Shown here piece after piece: positions 10,706-22,235 of a DNA stretch of 64,000 bases (position 1 is its first letter; each line of letters starts with the position of its first letter). This stretch comes from Benincasa hispida (lineage: Eukaryota; Streptophyta; Magnoliopsida; Cucurbitales; Cucurbitaceae): positions 57,152,980 to 57,216,979 of the forward strand of contig NC_052359.1 in NCBI RefSeq assembly GCF_009727055.1, in the 5' to 3' direction. The notes beneath the pieces are model-generated. The model did no database searches, was not told the DNA's origin, and saw only the letters and a program-made list of their open reading frames with translations. A program made the position numbers and the translations under genes.

Positions 10706-11292
10706 CTATATCTCCCGATCAGGTGACAGACCTGGAAGATCCTTTAGAAAGACATCCGGGTAGTCTTGTACTACTGGCTTCGAAGTCAAGGAGACCTCAG
10801 GCTCCCTAGTGTCAACAACACTAGCCAAGATACTCCAGGTACCCAGGTTAAGCAACCTCTGGGCTTTCATGGTGGAAATTACTTTGGGCAGGACCACGAT
10901 CCCCGCCCCTTTAAATTTAAAACTGGCTCCCATGAGAGGGTTAAAAATCACCTCCTTGCGAGAGTAGTCTATACTGTTATGATTAGCAGCTAGCCAATCC
11001 ATTCCTAAAATCACATCAAAATCTCGCATGTCCAAGACTATTAAAGTCACATCCAGTGTATGACTCGCTACTTCAATCTGATATGCTTTTATCTTCTCCT
11101 TTGCTAACATAATTTCTCCAGATGGAGTGGATACCAATAACACATAGTGCAAGGGCTCTAGTTCTAAGATGGCATGCTTAACAAATATTGATGATATAAA
11201 CGAATGGGATGAACCAGAATCAAATAATACCAACACAAAGTGTCCCAAGATTGGGAGCGTACTTGTCACAATAGTGCCTGCTTTCTCGGCCT
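10706..11292 (-). pseudogene. T1 aspartic protease (5' part lost)
   Basis: The minus strand from 11269 carries LVLFDSGSSHSFIS, an intact D-S-G protease motif, and later FDVILGMDWLAANH, the standard retropepsin-like pattern of chromoviruses. It runs on toward the RT with DYPDVFLKDLPGLSP. The sequence stays in frame back to 11292, where S1 cuts in. No T1 gag is found on the other side of S1. It would have processed the T1 polyprotein. Confidence 0.85.
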
Positions 11293-12689
11293 TGTTGGCT
11301 TTTTGGTCCTTAATCTCAAATTAACTAATTTTAATTAATTAATTAATCGATGTTTTGATGATAAAAAACTCAATTTTTAATTACTGAAAATCTTAGTATT
11401 TCAATATATCCATAGCGTAGAGCTCGGAACAACGATTCCAACACCTCTTGAATCACTCAAATCGGAGCTAAAACGAAGACGATATGACCAAAACAAGTCT
11501 ATAGAGAAAATACCGTGAAGGATGATATGGTATAACCAAACCATTTGCATGTAGACATGTGGCAACATATTGGTTGAATGGTGTATCATTAAGAGATTAA
11601 CATATGATGGACTTTTGATTTTTGGATCGATTTAAAATAAAAAATTGAAATTAAAAGGAAAATAAATTTAATATTGTTTTATGTTTGTGTCTAACTACTA
11701 GTTTTTTACACATGGTATGTTTTTTATTTTTGGAATGACTTTAAAGAATGAATTTAAAAAGAAAATGAATTAAAAGAAAAATAAATTTAATATTATTTTA
11801 TGTTTGTGTCTAACGGCTAGTTTTTGACACATGGTATGTTTTTTTTTTAATTTTTTGGATTAATTTTTAAAAAGAAAATGAATTTCAAAAGAAAAGAAAT
11901 TTAATATTATATTTTGTTTGTATCTAACGACTAGTTTAGTTTAAAATCTCCACTATTGATTTTTCTTTTCCAAAATCCAATGGTCCAAATTAATTGGGGT
12001 TTCTAAAAAAATTTTCCATCTCTATATAAACCATCTTCCTCCCCAAATTTTAAATTAACAAATTTTACATTTCATAATCCTCCAAAACTCAAAAGTTCCA
12101 TTGTTACTCTCTCTAAGTTCCCAATTTTTTTTAATCTTATTCTTGAGAGAGTGTTATTGTATTGTGAGGATAAATTTGTTGAGTGCTTAAACTTGTAAAT
12201 CTACTCTAGTGAGAGTTATATTGTGTTCTTAAAAAATTCCAACATTTGTAACGGTTTGATCCTAAACTGTGGAAAAGATCAAGTTTGCTCTTGAACCCGT
12301 AAAAGGAGCGGTGGTGTAATGGTTGGGCTCTAATTTGTGGAAGAGTTGGAAAGATTTTATTCAAATTCCTAAGAGGAACTTGGAGAGTGGAGTAGGTCGA
12401 GTTTGACCGAACCACAATAAAAATTACGGTGTCTTCTTCTCTAACTCTTTCCTTTTTACTTTTGCAATTAATTTAAGCAATTTATTGTATGCTTTAGTTT
12501 GTTCTTATTTATTTGCTAAAATTTGATAGAATTAAATTATCACATTTTTGTCATCTTATTTTTTGCATAAATTGAATTTTTCTTATTATTTATAAAAAGT
12601 GTATAATTAGTTTAATTGGGTTAATTTAGAAAAAAAAGTTTAATTAATCCCTATTCACCCCCCTCTAGGGTTGATATATCGATCCAACA
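11293..12689 (+). repeat. S1 5' LTR (1.40 kb)
   Basis: Runs from TGTTGGC to GATCCAACA, with the PBS immediately after. It holds a TATA box (TATATAAA) at 12023-12030 and a 115-119-bp tandem repeat of about three copies near 11655-11945, marked by TTTGTGTCTAAC and ACACATGGTATG. It aligns throughout with 17897-19310. Confidence 0.92.
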
Positions 12690-12690
12690 A

Positions 12691-12703
12691 TTGGTATCAG
12701 AGC
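12691..12703 (+). other. S1 primer-binding site
   Basis: TTGGTATCAGAGC, complementary to the 3' end of initiator tRNA-Met as is usual in plant copia elements, one base after the LTR. Confidence 0.9.
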
Positions 12704-12757
12704 GGGTTGCTCTTCTTGAAATATTTATTTCTTGATAAACTTAATTGTTTTTGAGCT

Positions 12758-14735
12758 ATGACAACTTTAGGTTTTATCTTTTTTACTGATAGTCAATATA
12801 TTACAAAGCCTCCTTTCTTTAATGGTACTAATTATAGTTATTGGAAAAATAGAATGAGATTTTTCTTGCTTTCTATGATTATGATTTATGGGATATTGTT
12901 GAGGAAGGTTTTAAAATTCCAACAAAAGATGTTGATGATGTTAGCACTATAAAACCTAAGGAAGAATGGTCAATAAATGAAAAGAAAGCATGCTCTTTAA
13001 ATGCCAAAGCTATTAATTGCTTATTTTGTGCTTTGAATGAAGTTGAGTATAATAGAGTGTCTATTTGCAAAACCGCTAAAGAGATATGGGATAAATTAGA
13101 AATTACTCATGAAGGAACTAGTCAAGTAAAAGAAACAAAGATTGACATGTTAGTTCATCAATATGAAATATTTAAAATTGATGAAAATGAAGCTATTTCC
13201 GAATATTAGATTTACTAACATTGTCAATGCTTTAGAAGGATTTGGGAAAAAGTACTCAAATATGAGAAGATAAAAAAGCTATTGTGGTCTTTGCCTAAAC
13301 AATGGGAGCCTAAAGTCACTGCCATTCAAGAGGTAAAGGATCTCAAATCTCTCTCCATTGATGAACTCATGGGCTCGTTGTTGACGCATGAGATAAAGAT
13401 CAAGAAAAACATGGAGGATGAGAAGAAAAAGAAAGAAAAGAGTATAACTTTAAAGACCATCTCTTTAGAAGTTGACTCCCAAGATGAAGATGACCTTGAT
13501 GAAGATGAAGATGCCTATCTTTCACGTAAGTATAGAAACTTCATCAAGAGAAAGAAGCAATTCAAGAAGCATCTCTCCAACCAAAAGAGTCAAAAGGTGA
13601 AAGAGCAAAAAGGATGAGGTAATATGCTATGAATGCAAGAAGCCGGGTCATATTAGAACGATTGTCCTTTTCTCAAATCATACAAGAAATCCAGAAAAAA
13701 GAAATGAAAGCTATTTGGGATGATAGTGATGAAAGCGAAAGTGGGAGTGATAATGAAGAAGTGGCCAATTTTTGCTTCATGGCTCATAGTGACAAAGAGG
13801 ATGAACAAAATGATGGGGTAACTCTAGAATCTCTTTCTTATAATGAAATTGTTCGAAGCTTTTGAAAATATGTAAATGATTTAGAAAAACTTAGTTCTAA
13901 GTATGTTGTGCTTAAAAAGAAATACAATGTTTTATTTAGTAAAATAAGTCTTTACTTGAAGAAATTGCTTGCTTAAAAGAGAATGAGCATATGCTATGCA
14001 TATTGATGAAATGAATATCTCTTGTGACAAGCATGTTTTTGATTGTTGATGAGAAAAATGCCTTGCTTGACAAAGTTAAATTTCTTGAGCATGATAGTTG
14101 TGAAAAAGATAATTGATTAAATTACTCAAAAAAAGGAATTTAGTGCTTTGCAAGAACTTGATAAGACTAAAGAATCTATTAAAAAGTTGACAATAAGTGC
14201 TCAAAGATTAGACAAGATAATTGAAGCAGGCAAGCCTTTTGGTGATAAAAGAGGTTATATGCTATATGATGAATGTTCTACTCCTTCAAGTTCTAAAACT
14301 ATCTTTGTTAAAGCATCTCATAATATGCCTAAGGTTGTGTCTAAGCATGTTAAATCTAACTTTGTGCCTATATGTCATTATTGTGGTGTTGAAGGCCATA
14401 TTAGACCTAAGTGTTTTAAATTGAAATATGCTCATCTACTACTTCTCAAGAAGAAATTTTTCTCAAAGGGCAAAGTTTCACAATGCTCCAAGGAATAATT
14501 TCTCCAAGAAAAAGTAGAGTGCATAAATTTGTTGTAAGAGATAAATCTTTGCATAATGTTGTTTGTTTCTCATGTGGCAAGTTTGGACATACACATATTC
14601 TTGTTACTTGTCTAAATCTAATGCCTTAAATGTCTATGCAAAAATGAAATGGTTCTCAAGTTTTGTCAATGCTAACCATCTAGGACCCAAACAAGTGTGG
14701 GTACCAAAGAATCAAACTTGAACATTTGTGTTTGT
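12758..14735 (+). pseudogene. S1 gag (broken)
   Basis: Starts at ATG 12758 and reads KPPFFNGTNYSYWKNRM, the opening of a copia gag (DUF4219/UBN2 type). A frameshift near 12870 moves the reading frame, in which LWDIVEEGFKIP and KTAKEIWDKLEITHEGT follow. The capsid continues at 13282-13617 with SLPKQWEPKVTAI and a highly acidic stretch (DEDDLDEDEDAYL). A CX2CX4HX4C zinc knuckle, CHYCGVEGHIRPKC, is intact near 14371-14412; knuckle relics also occur near 13622 (CYECKKPGHIR) and 14570 (CFSCGKFGH). At least four stops or frameshifts make it inactive. Confidence 0.85.
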
Positions 14736-15120
14736 AGGTTTTTTGAAAGCCTCTAAGAAAAACAAGTGGTACTTGGATAGTGGTTGCTCGAGGCACATGA
14801 GGGAGACCCATCCAAGTTTGTCTCTCTCTCCAAAAAGGATATGAGGTCTTGTAACCTTTGGTGGCAACAAGAAAGTAAAATAATTGGTAAAGGTAGTATA
14901 CGTAATGAATCTTCTATTTTAATTGAAAATGTACTTTTGGTTGATGGTTTGAAGCATGATTTACTTAGTATTAGTCAATTGTGTGATAAAGACTTTAGAG
15001 TTGTGTTTGATAAAAAGATTTGCATCATTGAAAATGCTAGTGATAGAAAAGTTATATTTGTTGGAAATAGGGATGAAAATGTTTATATACTGATTTGGAT
15101 GATTGTCCTATTAATGATAA
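14736..15120 (+). pseudogene. S1 aspartic protease (broken)
   Basis: KWYLDSGCSRHM at about 14764-14800 contains the D-S-G catalytic motif in its usual copia context. A frameshift soon after changes frame. In the next open piece SIRNESSILIENVLLVDG and LLSISQLCDKDFRVVF lead toward the pre-integrase domain. It would cleave the S1 polyprotein. Confidence 0.8.
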
Positions 15121-15900
15121 ATGTTTACGGCTTTGCATAATGATTCTTGGTTATGGCATAAAAGACTAGGACATGCTAGCATGCACTTAATTTCAAATAT
15201 TTCCAAGAATTCTTTGGTTAGAGGTCTTCCCAAATTTAAATTTGAAAAAGACAAAGTTTGTGATGCTTGTCAAATGGGTAAGCAAACTAAGTCCTCTTTC
15301 AAATCTAAAAATGTGATCTCTACAACTAGACCTGTTCAACTATTACACATGGACTTATTTGGCCCTTCTAGAATTGCTAGTTTTGAGGAACTATTATGCT
15401 TTATGACAATTGATGATTTTTCAAGATTTACTTGGGTTTGATGCTAAAATATAAAGATGATGCTTTGAAAAGCTTTTCTAGTTTTGCAAAAAGAGTTCAA
15501 AATGAAAAAAGTTTTTTGATTTCTAAAATTAGGAGTGATCATGGAGGAGAATTTGATAGCATGCTTTTGAAACTTTTTGAAGAAAATGATTTTTCTTCAT
15601 AATTTCTCCACTCCAAGAACTCCTCAACAAAATGGTGTAGTTGAAAGGAAAAATCGTACTTGCAAGAATTTGCTAGATCAATGTTGGATGAGTATGGTTT
15701 ACCTACATACTTTTGGGCGGAAGCGCTTAACACCGCTTGTTATGTTTTAAATAGAGTTTTAATTAGACCTTCTTTGGATAAAACTCCTTATGAACTTTGG
15801 CATAACTAAATTCCAAATATTTCAAAGTTTTTTAGTTATAAATGTTTTATTTTGAGTAACAAAGAAAAACTTGGAAAATTTGATTTTAAGACAATGTTGG
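15121..15900 (+). pseudogene. S1 integrase (broken)
   Basis: The open piece 15121-15441 has LWHKRLGHASMHLI and CDACQMGKQTKSSF, an HHCC zinc domain, followed by the core with LLHMDLFGPSR and IDDFSRFTWV. After a frameshift the remaining core is readable in fragments: IRSDHGGEFD near 15532, TPQQNGVVERKNRT near 15618-15660 and the start of the C-terminal region YELWHN near 15790. The catalytic D, D and E contexts are all recognisable though split among frames. Confidence 0.85.
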
Positions 15901-16010
15901 TATTTTCCTTGGCTATTCCTCTACTAAGTAAAGCTTATAGAGTTTTCAATAAAGAACTTTAGTAATTGAGGAATCTATGCATGTAGTATTTGATGAATCT
16001 ATTTCTCTCT

Positions 16011-16061
16011 NNNNNNNNNNNNNNNNNNNNNNNNNNNNNNNNNNNNNNNNNNNNNNNNNNN
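16011..16061. other. Assembly gap (51 N)
   Basis: A run of 51 N between the S1 integrase and RT. The missing length is unknown; the polyprotein linker between these domains in copia elements is normally several hundred bp, so real sequence is likely lost. Confidence 0.95.
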
Positions 16062-16757
16062 TTAAATCAATTTGAAAGGAATAAAGTTTGGGAGTTAGTC
16101 CCTAGGCCCTCTCATGCTTCTATAATTGGAACTAAATGGGTCTTTAGAAATAAAATGGATGAAAATGGAAATATCATTAGAAATAATGCTAGACTTGTAG
16201 CTCAAGGTTATTGTCAAGAGGAAGGAATAGATTATGAAGAAACTTTTGCACCCATTGCTAGATTAAAAGCTATTAGAATGTTACTTGCTTTTACTTCTGA
16301 TAAGAATTTCATTTTGTATCAAATGGATGTGAAAAGTGCATTTATAAATGGTTATATCATGGAGGAAGTTTATGTAGAACAACCTTCGGGGTTTGAAAGT
16401 TTTGATTTTCCCAATCATGTCTATATGTTGAAAAAGGCTCTTTATGGCTTAAAACAAGCTCCAAGAGCTTGGTATAATAGACTTAGTAATTTCTTACTTA
16501 AGAATGGATTTAAAATGGGTAAAATTGATACTACTCTTTTTATTAAGACTAAAGAAAATGATATGCTTTTAGTACAAATACATGTGGATGATATTATTTT
16601 TGGTTCTACTAATCCATCTTTGTGTGAAGAATTTTCTAAGTGTATGCATAGTGAATTTGAGATGAGTATGATGTGAGAACTTAGCTTCTTCCTTAAACTT
16701 CAAATCAAACAACTCAAGGATGGTATTTTCATAAGTCAAGAAAAATACACAAGGTAT
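16062..16757 (+). pseudogene. S1 reverse transcriptase (5' end in the gap)
   Basis: Open from the gap to 16676. It contains VWELVPRP, GTKWVFRNKMDENG, ARLVAQGYCQEEGIDYEETFAPIAR-type blocks, YQMDVKSAFING, LYGLKQAPRAWYNRLS and the catalytic box as HVDDIIFGSTN near 16582-16600. The first residue of the usual YVDD is His. A TGA near 16674 then separates it from LSFFLKLQIKQL and the RNase H. Apart from these faults this is one of the best-preserved coding stretches in the window. Confidence 0.88.
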
Positions 16758-17525
16758 TTGCTCAAAAGGTTCAAATTCAATGAAGGTAAAATTGCAAAAA
16801 CTCCTATGAGCACATCCACTAAGCTTGACAAGGATGAAAAAGGTAAGTGTGTGGATATAAAAACTTATAGAGGTATGATTGGATCTTTATTTTATTTAAC
16901 CGCTAGTAGACCCGATATTATGTTTAGTGTATATCTTTGTGCTAGATTTCAATCTTGTCCTAAGGAATCACATTTACATGCCGTTAAAAGAATTTTTAAA
17001 TATTTGCTTTGTACTATTAATTTAGGCTTATGGTATCCTAGAAATGTTGAATTTAATTTGGTAGGATATTCCGATGTAGATTTTGCGAGTAGTTTACTTG
17101 ACAGTAAGAGTACTAGTGGGACTTGTCAATTTCTTGGTAGTTACTTAGTTTCTTGGTTTAGTAAAAAGCAAAATTCGATTGTCATTACCGAAGCGGAATA
17201 TATTGTAGTTGCTAGTTGTTGTGCTCAAATTCGTTGGATGAAACAAACTCTTTGTGATTTTGGATTAAAGTTTGATAATGTGCCTATATTTTGTGATAAT
17301 ACTAGTGCTATTAATTTGACTAAAAATCCTATACATCATTCTAGGACTAAGAATATTGATATTAGACATCACTTTATTAGAGAGCATGTGCAAAATGATA
17401 ATATTTCTCTTGAATTTGTAGGCTCTAATAATCAATTAGCGGATATTTTTACCAAGCCTTTGAATGAAGAAAACTTTTGCAAAAACAGGCTTGAGCTCAG
17501 TATTATTCGTTGTGATGCCTCTTGA
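16758..17525 (+). pseudogene. S1 RNase H and polyprotein C-terminus
   Basis: A 255-codon open piece. It starts at the RT connection (LLKRFKF, TPMSTSTKLDKDEKG, YRGMIGSLFYLTASRPDI). It continues into RNase H with GYSDVDFASSLLDSKSTSGT, ITEAEYIVVASCCAQ and FCDNTSAINLTKNPIHHSRT, so the three acidic positions D, E, D are present. It ends with LADIFTKPLNEENF, the usual copia pol terminus. No env-like ORF follows. It is separated from the RT by the stop at about 16674. Confidence 0.88.
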
Positions 17526-17896
17526 TTTTATAATTTTACTTGTTAAATTTTTTAGATGACATTTTGATAGGGGGAGATATGGAAAGCATATGTTAATATT
17601 CTTAGGGGAGTTGTGCCAAATTTATGTTCATGTTTTTAAGGGAAACATTTATGTAGTTCTAAATTTTTCTTAATTATTCTTTTTGATGATTCCGAAGGGG
17701 GAGAAGTTTAAGAAAAATATGCCATAAATTTGTTATGATTTTGATTGTATTAATTAGGGGAGAATTTTTTTTTTCTAGTGAATTTCAAGAATGATCTTTA
17801 TGGTGATTATGTTGAATTTTATTATGTGCACATATGGTTTACATGTATTTCAAACTATTTTTCTTGAATGGTTTGTCATCTATAAAAAGGGGAGAT
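17526..17896 (+). other. S1 3' untranslated region and polypurine tract
   Basis: Noncoding, T-rich, with several GGGGGAGA-type tracts (near 17570, 17697 and 17757) before the proper PPT AAAAAGGGGAGAT at 17884-17896, which abuts the 3' LTR. Repeated purine tracts here are a known trait of SIRE-type elements. Confidence 0.8.
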
Positions 17897-19310
17897 TGTT
17901 GGCTTTTTTGGCCCTTAATCTCAAATTAATTAATTTAATTAATTAATTAATCAATGTTTTGATGATAACAAACTCAATTTTTAATTACTGAAAATCTTAG
18001 TGTTTTAATAGTCCATAGCGTAGAGCTCGGAACAACGATTCCAACACCTCTTGAATCACTCAATTGGAGCTAAGACGAAGACGATTTGACCGAAACAAGT
18101 CTATAGAGAAAATACCGTGGTGGATAACGTGGCATACCAGACCACTTGTATATAGACATTGGCATATATTGGTTGAATGTGAATCATTAAGAGATTAACA
18201 TATGATGGACTTTTGTTTTTTGGATTGATTTAAAATAAAAAAAAATCAAATTAAAAAGAATGAATTTAAAAAGAAAATGAATTAAAAGGAAAATAAGTTT
18301 AATATTATTTTATGTTTGTGTCTAACGGCTAGTTTTTTACACATGGTATGTTTTTTATTTTTGGATTGACTTTAAAAAGAATAAATTTAAAAATAAAATG
18401 AATTAAAAGAAAAATAAATTTAATATTATTTTATGTTTATGTCTAACGGCTAGTTTTTGACACATGGTGTATTTTTTTTTTATTTTTTGGATTAATTTTT
18501 TTAAAAAATGAATTTAATATTATATTTTGTTTGTATCTAACGACTAGTTTAGTTTAAAATCTCCACTATTGATTTCTCTTTTCTAAAATCCAATGGTTCA
18601 AATTAATTGTGGTTTCTAAAAATTTTTCCATCTCTATATAAACCATCTTCCTCTCCAAATTTTAAACTAACAAATTTTACATCTCATAATCCTCCAAAAC
18701 TCAAAAGTTCCATTGTTGCTCTCTCTAAGTTCCCAATTTTTTTTTCTTTTCATCTTATTCCTGAGAGTGTGTTATTGTATTGTAAGGATAAACTTGTTGA
18801 GTGCTTAAACTTGTAAATCCACTCTAGTGAGAGCTGTATTATGTTCTTCAAAAATTCTAACATTTGTAACGGTTTGATCCTAAACCGTGGAAAGGATTGG
18901 GTTTGCTCTTGAACCTGTAAAAGGAGCGATGGTATAACGGTTAGGCTCTAATCCGTGGAAAGAGTCGGGAAGATTTTCTTCAAATTCCCAAGAAGCACTT
19001 GGGGAGTGGAGTAGGTCGAGTTTGACCGAACCACTATAAAAATTACGGTGTCTTCTTCTCTAACTCTTTTCTTTTTAGTTTTGCAATTAATTTAAGCAAT
19101 TTATTGTATATTTTAGTTTGTTCTTATTTATTTGTTAAAATTTGATAGAATTAAATTAGCACATTTTTTTTCATCTTTTTTGTTGCATAATTTGAAATTT
19201 TCTTATTATTTATAAAAAGTGTATTAATTAATTTAATTGGGTTAATTTAGAAAAAAAAGTTTAATTAAACCCTATTCACCCCCCTCTAGGGTTGCCATAT
19301 CGATCCAACA
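17897..19310 (+). repeat. S1 3' LTR (1.41 kb)
   Basis: Same ends as the 5' LTR, with the TATA box TATATAAA at 18635-18642. It differs from the 5' LTR by scattered substitutions and small indels, so the insertion is not recent. It is followed directly by T2 LTR sequence rather than by T1. Confidence 0.92.
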
Positions 19311-20693
19311 GAGGGATTGAGCAAAAAGGTTCTCCCCAACTAAGGTTGACGTTGAGGGTTAGATCTAGTAGTTCACTCTCAACTAAGGATAAAGGCGGTC
19401 ATATCTTCTCCTAGGCTAGAAGGATAGTTTGGAATTGCTAATGCTTATGAATGTTTATCAACGCATGATGTTTACTAAAGTATGAGTTGTCCAAGTATGT
19501 TTTCCATATCTAACGCATGCTAATAGTTTTTATAAGCTAGTTCAACATGATTTAAGCCAACTTATTTTACAAAGTATGAAGCATGCGTTAGGGTTAAAGC
19601 TAAGGTTGAGTGAAGCTTGATATACTATGTTTTAAATACCTAAGGTTGTCAAAGTACATGTGTTGGTATTCCTAAACATAATGAAAAGGGATACTGAAGG
19701 TAGGGAGGGTATCCTAAAGAGTTTTCTATGCTATATTTGAGAGCTATTCTTTTAATGCTCTTCGAGGTCTTGACAGCTTAAGTGAGTCGGATACTGAAGG
19801 TAAGGAAGGTATCTGAATTAATGTACCTAAGGTATTGACGATACATAGAAAACTCCATGTGCAGTTAGGCAGGTCTGAATGAGAGGCCAAAGTATGGGTC
19901 TCTTGGCCGATAATAGACGCTGGGAGCTAGAGCGATGTATGCTCGTTCTCAACTAAGGAATAATGATGTTTAATAATGTTTAAGAGTTGTTATCAAAGTT
20001 TAGGTTTAAAGGAAGTTGCTTGAGATGCCCATCGGTATATTTAAAGAGGTCGACATAGGGATTTCCCCTAGCCATAGTTTAGTATGAACAGGTCGAAGTA
20101 GAGGTCTCATCTGGCCATGGTTTGGCGTTGGGAATTAGAGCAAAGAATGTTCATTCTCAATTAAGATTCAGGTTTCAGATACAATGCTTTTAAAGGTTTT
20201 ATGTACACGTTTGCTTGGCATATTTTAGTTCCAGTATTATGTTTTCGAGCTTTCAGTTTAAGCATGAGATTTATGTTTTTATTAAGTCACTCACTGGGCT
20301 TGTAACTCACGTTTTCAAATGTTTTCCTTTCAGGTAGCGGTCAATTCCCAAAAGACTATTCTGCTGTTGCTCTGCCACTCAAAGAAACAGGTTGAAGGAA
20401 GTGTAATTGAAGACCTATATTAGTTAGTACACATGTATCTGTCTAGTGACTAGTATTCTAGATGGGGCTCACTAAGTTATAATATTCATGAATAGACAAT
20501 GCTGCGAAACTCTGTAATGTAAATATGTTAAGTTCTGAGTTAATATGTTCGTATATTGATGATATGTATGTATTCAAGGTTTGAGCAAAATTTAACAGGT
20601 TAGATAGGCAGTAAGTGCCAACAAAAGGGTTGGTAACTGCTACAGTCACCGTTCCATCCAGATTAAGAGGGTAATCTGAAACGGGGTGTGACA
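19311..20693 (+). repeat. T2 5' LTR, left-truncated
   Basis: Ends GGGGTGTGACA directly before the PBS. It contains internal short repeats of the type GGATACTGAAGGTA-GGGAGGTATC (near 19690 and 19788). The left end is cut by S1 at 19310/19311, so the TG terminus is absent. Confidence 0.75.
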
Positions 20694-20695
20694 AG

Positions 20696-20708
20696 TTGGT
20701 ATCAGAGC
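20696..20708 (+). other. T2 primer-binding site
   Basis: TTGGTATCAGAGC two bases after the LTR, complementary to initiator tRNA-Met. Confidence 0.88.
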
Positions 20709-20797
20709 ATAAGGTTTTGGGAATGGAAGAGAAAAATTTATATATATAAGTCTGAGTCTTGAGTCCTTAGCATGTGTACTACCTAAGTAAGAGGAAG

Positions 20798-21915
20798 ATG
20801 CCAAGTAAAAGTGGCAAGTAGAGCAGACAGACAGATAATGGGAACCCTGACCCTACCTTTAGAAGTTCCGATACTCGAGGGAATCTAGATTTTAGTGAAC
20901 AGAAAGTTAAAGACCTGGTAAATTAGGAAACGACTTCAGACGGGGAGTCGAGGATTTTGCAGACAGGAACAGATCCTCAGTCAGAGGACAGAATATTTAA
21001 TAGGATCGCCAAGGGGTTGACAGAAAGTGTCAAATCAGTTCTGGCGGATACGGAAAGGAAGTACGGTATTGAGAATGACCTAATAGGTATTGATAAAGAA
21101 CAGAGAGCTACAAGTTAGCATAGGGTAGGAAGGAAGAAGCCAAGACTTGTGATTAGTATGGATGATAGATCAAGGTTTTGGCATCCTACCAAGCTGGTAG
21201 CTAGTATGGGTAAGAAATCCTTATGTACGAATTATGGTAAACATCTTCGAGGGACATGTTACAGAAGGAAAAAAACTTATGTTTCCAATACGGACAGGCA
21301 GGACATTTCAAGAAGGAATGCCCAGCTAGGTCGAGAAGTTTAGATAGAACACAAAATGACTTTACAAGCGATAGATGAGCCTAGTGGCTTCGAAGCCAAG
21401 GAAGGATTTAAAAGAAGAAAAACAAGAAAGGAAGCAGGACGACCTCAATGGTAGGGCAGGTTTTACGAAGTGTCCTACCAGGAAGCAGAGAAGTTACCTA
21501 ATGTTGTGAATGGTAAAGTAACTTTATGTATCAGTATATTTATGAACTAGTAGCTTATGGTATTATACCTTTATTGTTATCTACCAGGTTGCACTGCTTA
21601 TAGTAGAGAACATGTTCCTAAGTAGTTATTATTATGCTGTGGAGAGGTTGTAACAGTATAAGAGTTTTACAGGCTCTGGAGTAGTTGTTGATAAGTAAAG
21701 TTATAAAGTGATTCCATTAGATTTCCTGGAATTGATGTCACTCTAGAGCATGGATTTCCCGAATAAATGTTACAACCGTATGAATTGTTTTAAGGATAGA
21801 TAGTGTTCGAGAGATTTGGTAGGCAAGAGACAGTATTTATAGGAAGCAAAGGAATACTTCAGGAAGCTTAATAATAGTAGTGAAGGCTAGGAAGCTGCTT
21901 AGTAAAAGATGTGAA
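20798..21915 (+). pseudogene. T2 gag and protease remnants
   Basis: Starts MPSKSGK, the usual small basic opening of a chromovirus gag, then stops. The capsid domain seems largely deleted, because the text passes quickly from an acidic N-terminal part (FNRIAKGLTESVKSVL) to zinc-knuckle debris CTNYGKHLRGTCYRRKK at about 21215-21270, in which the second Cys is Tyr. Beyond it only degenerate protease-like sequence remains. Nothing here could be translated into a working protein. Confidence 0.65.
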
Positions 21916-22186
21916 GCCTACTTAGCCCATGTGACGGTTTCGTAGGATGAGAAACTGAAACCTGAGGATGAACCAGTTGTACAAGAGTTCCTGGATGTTT
22001 TCCCTGAAAAGTTATCAGATTTACAATCTGATAAGGGAGTTGAGTTTACTATCGATTTAATTCCAGATACAACACCTATTTTTCAGGTACCATAAAGGAT
22101 GGTGCTAGAAGAACTTAAGGAGTTGAAAGCTCAGTTGTAGGAATTAATAAATAAGGGTTATAGACCAAAAGGAACAACCTGGACTT
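21916..22186 (+). pseudogene. T2 reverse transcriptase, N-terminal fragment
   Basis: Readable as VVQEFLDVFPEKLSDL, then EFTIDLIPDTTP, then LEELKELKAQL and INKGYRPK, interrupted by stops. These are the linker and first blocks of chromovirus RT. The reading ends where T1's leader starts. Confidence 0.75.
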
Positions 22187-22219
22187 ACATAGTAAATCAG
22201 TCTGCAGAACCCAAAACAT

Positions 22220-22234
22220 GGGCTCTGATACCAA
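22220..22234 (-). other. T1 primer-binding site
   Basis: The minus strand reads TTGGTATCAGAGCCC, starting one base after the LTR terminus TTGTTACA. It is complementary to initiator tRNA-Met. The following leader (GTTTTGGGTTCTGCAGACTG) runs only to about 22187 before T2 begins. Confidence 0.88.
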
Positions 22235-22235
22235 T

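Larger units (their letters stand above)
11293..19310 (+). mobile_element. S1: SIRE-like Ty1/copia retrotransposon, two LTRs, degenerate ORFs
   Basis: TGTTGGC starts both LTRs and ATCGATCCAACA ends both. Between them are a PBS, gag with zinc knuckles, protease, integrase, RT, RNase H and a PPT, in copia order. The gag with an acidic tail and the several purine tracts before the 3' LTR suggest the SIRE/Maximus group, not confirmed. Flanking five-mers differ (GGCCT left, GAGGG right), so no target-site duplication exists. The 51-N gap sits between integrase and RT. Confidence 0.9.
19311..22186 (+). mobile_element. T2: plus-strand chromovirus fragment
   Basis: Consists of a left-truncated LTR (19311-20693), a tRNA-Met PBS, a shortened gag, protease debris and the first part of RT, on the strand opposite to T1. 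It stops near 22186, within the early RT, where the short T1 leader begins. It occupies the place where T1 gag is expected. Confidence 0.8.

Noticed and set aside
15990..16676. A single 228-codon ORF across the gap
   Set aside because: The first codons and the 17 undefined residues only reflect the 51-N gap; reading through it has no meaning. Only the part from 16062 on is real RT.
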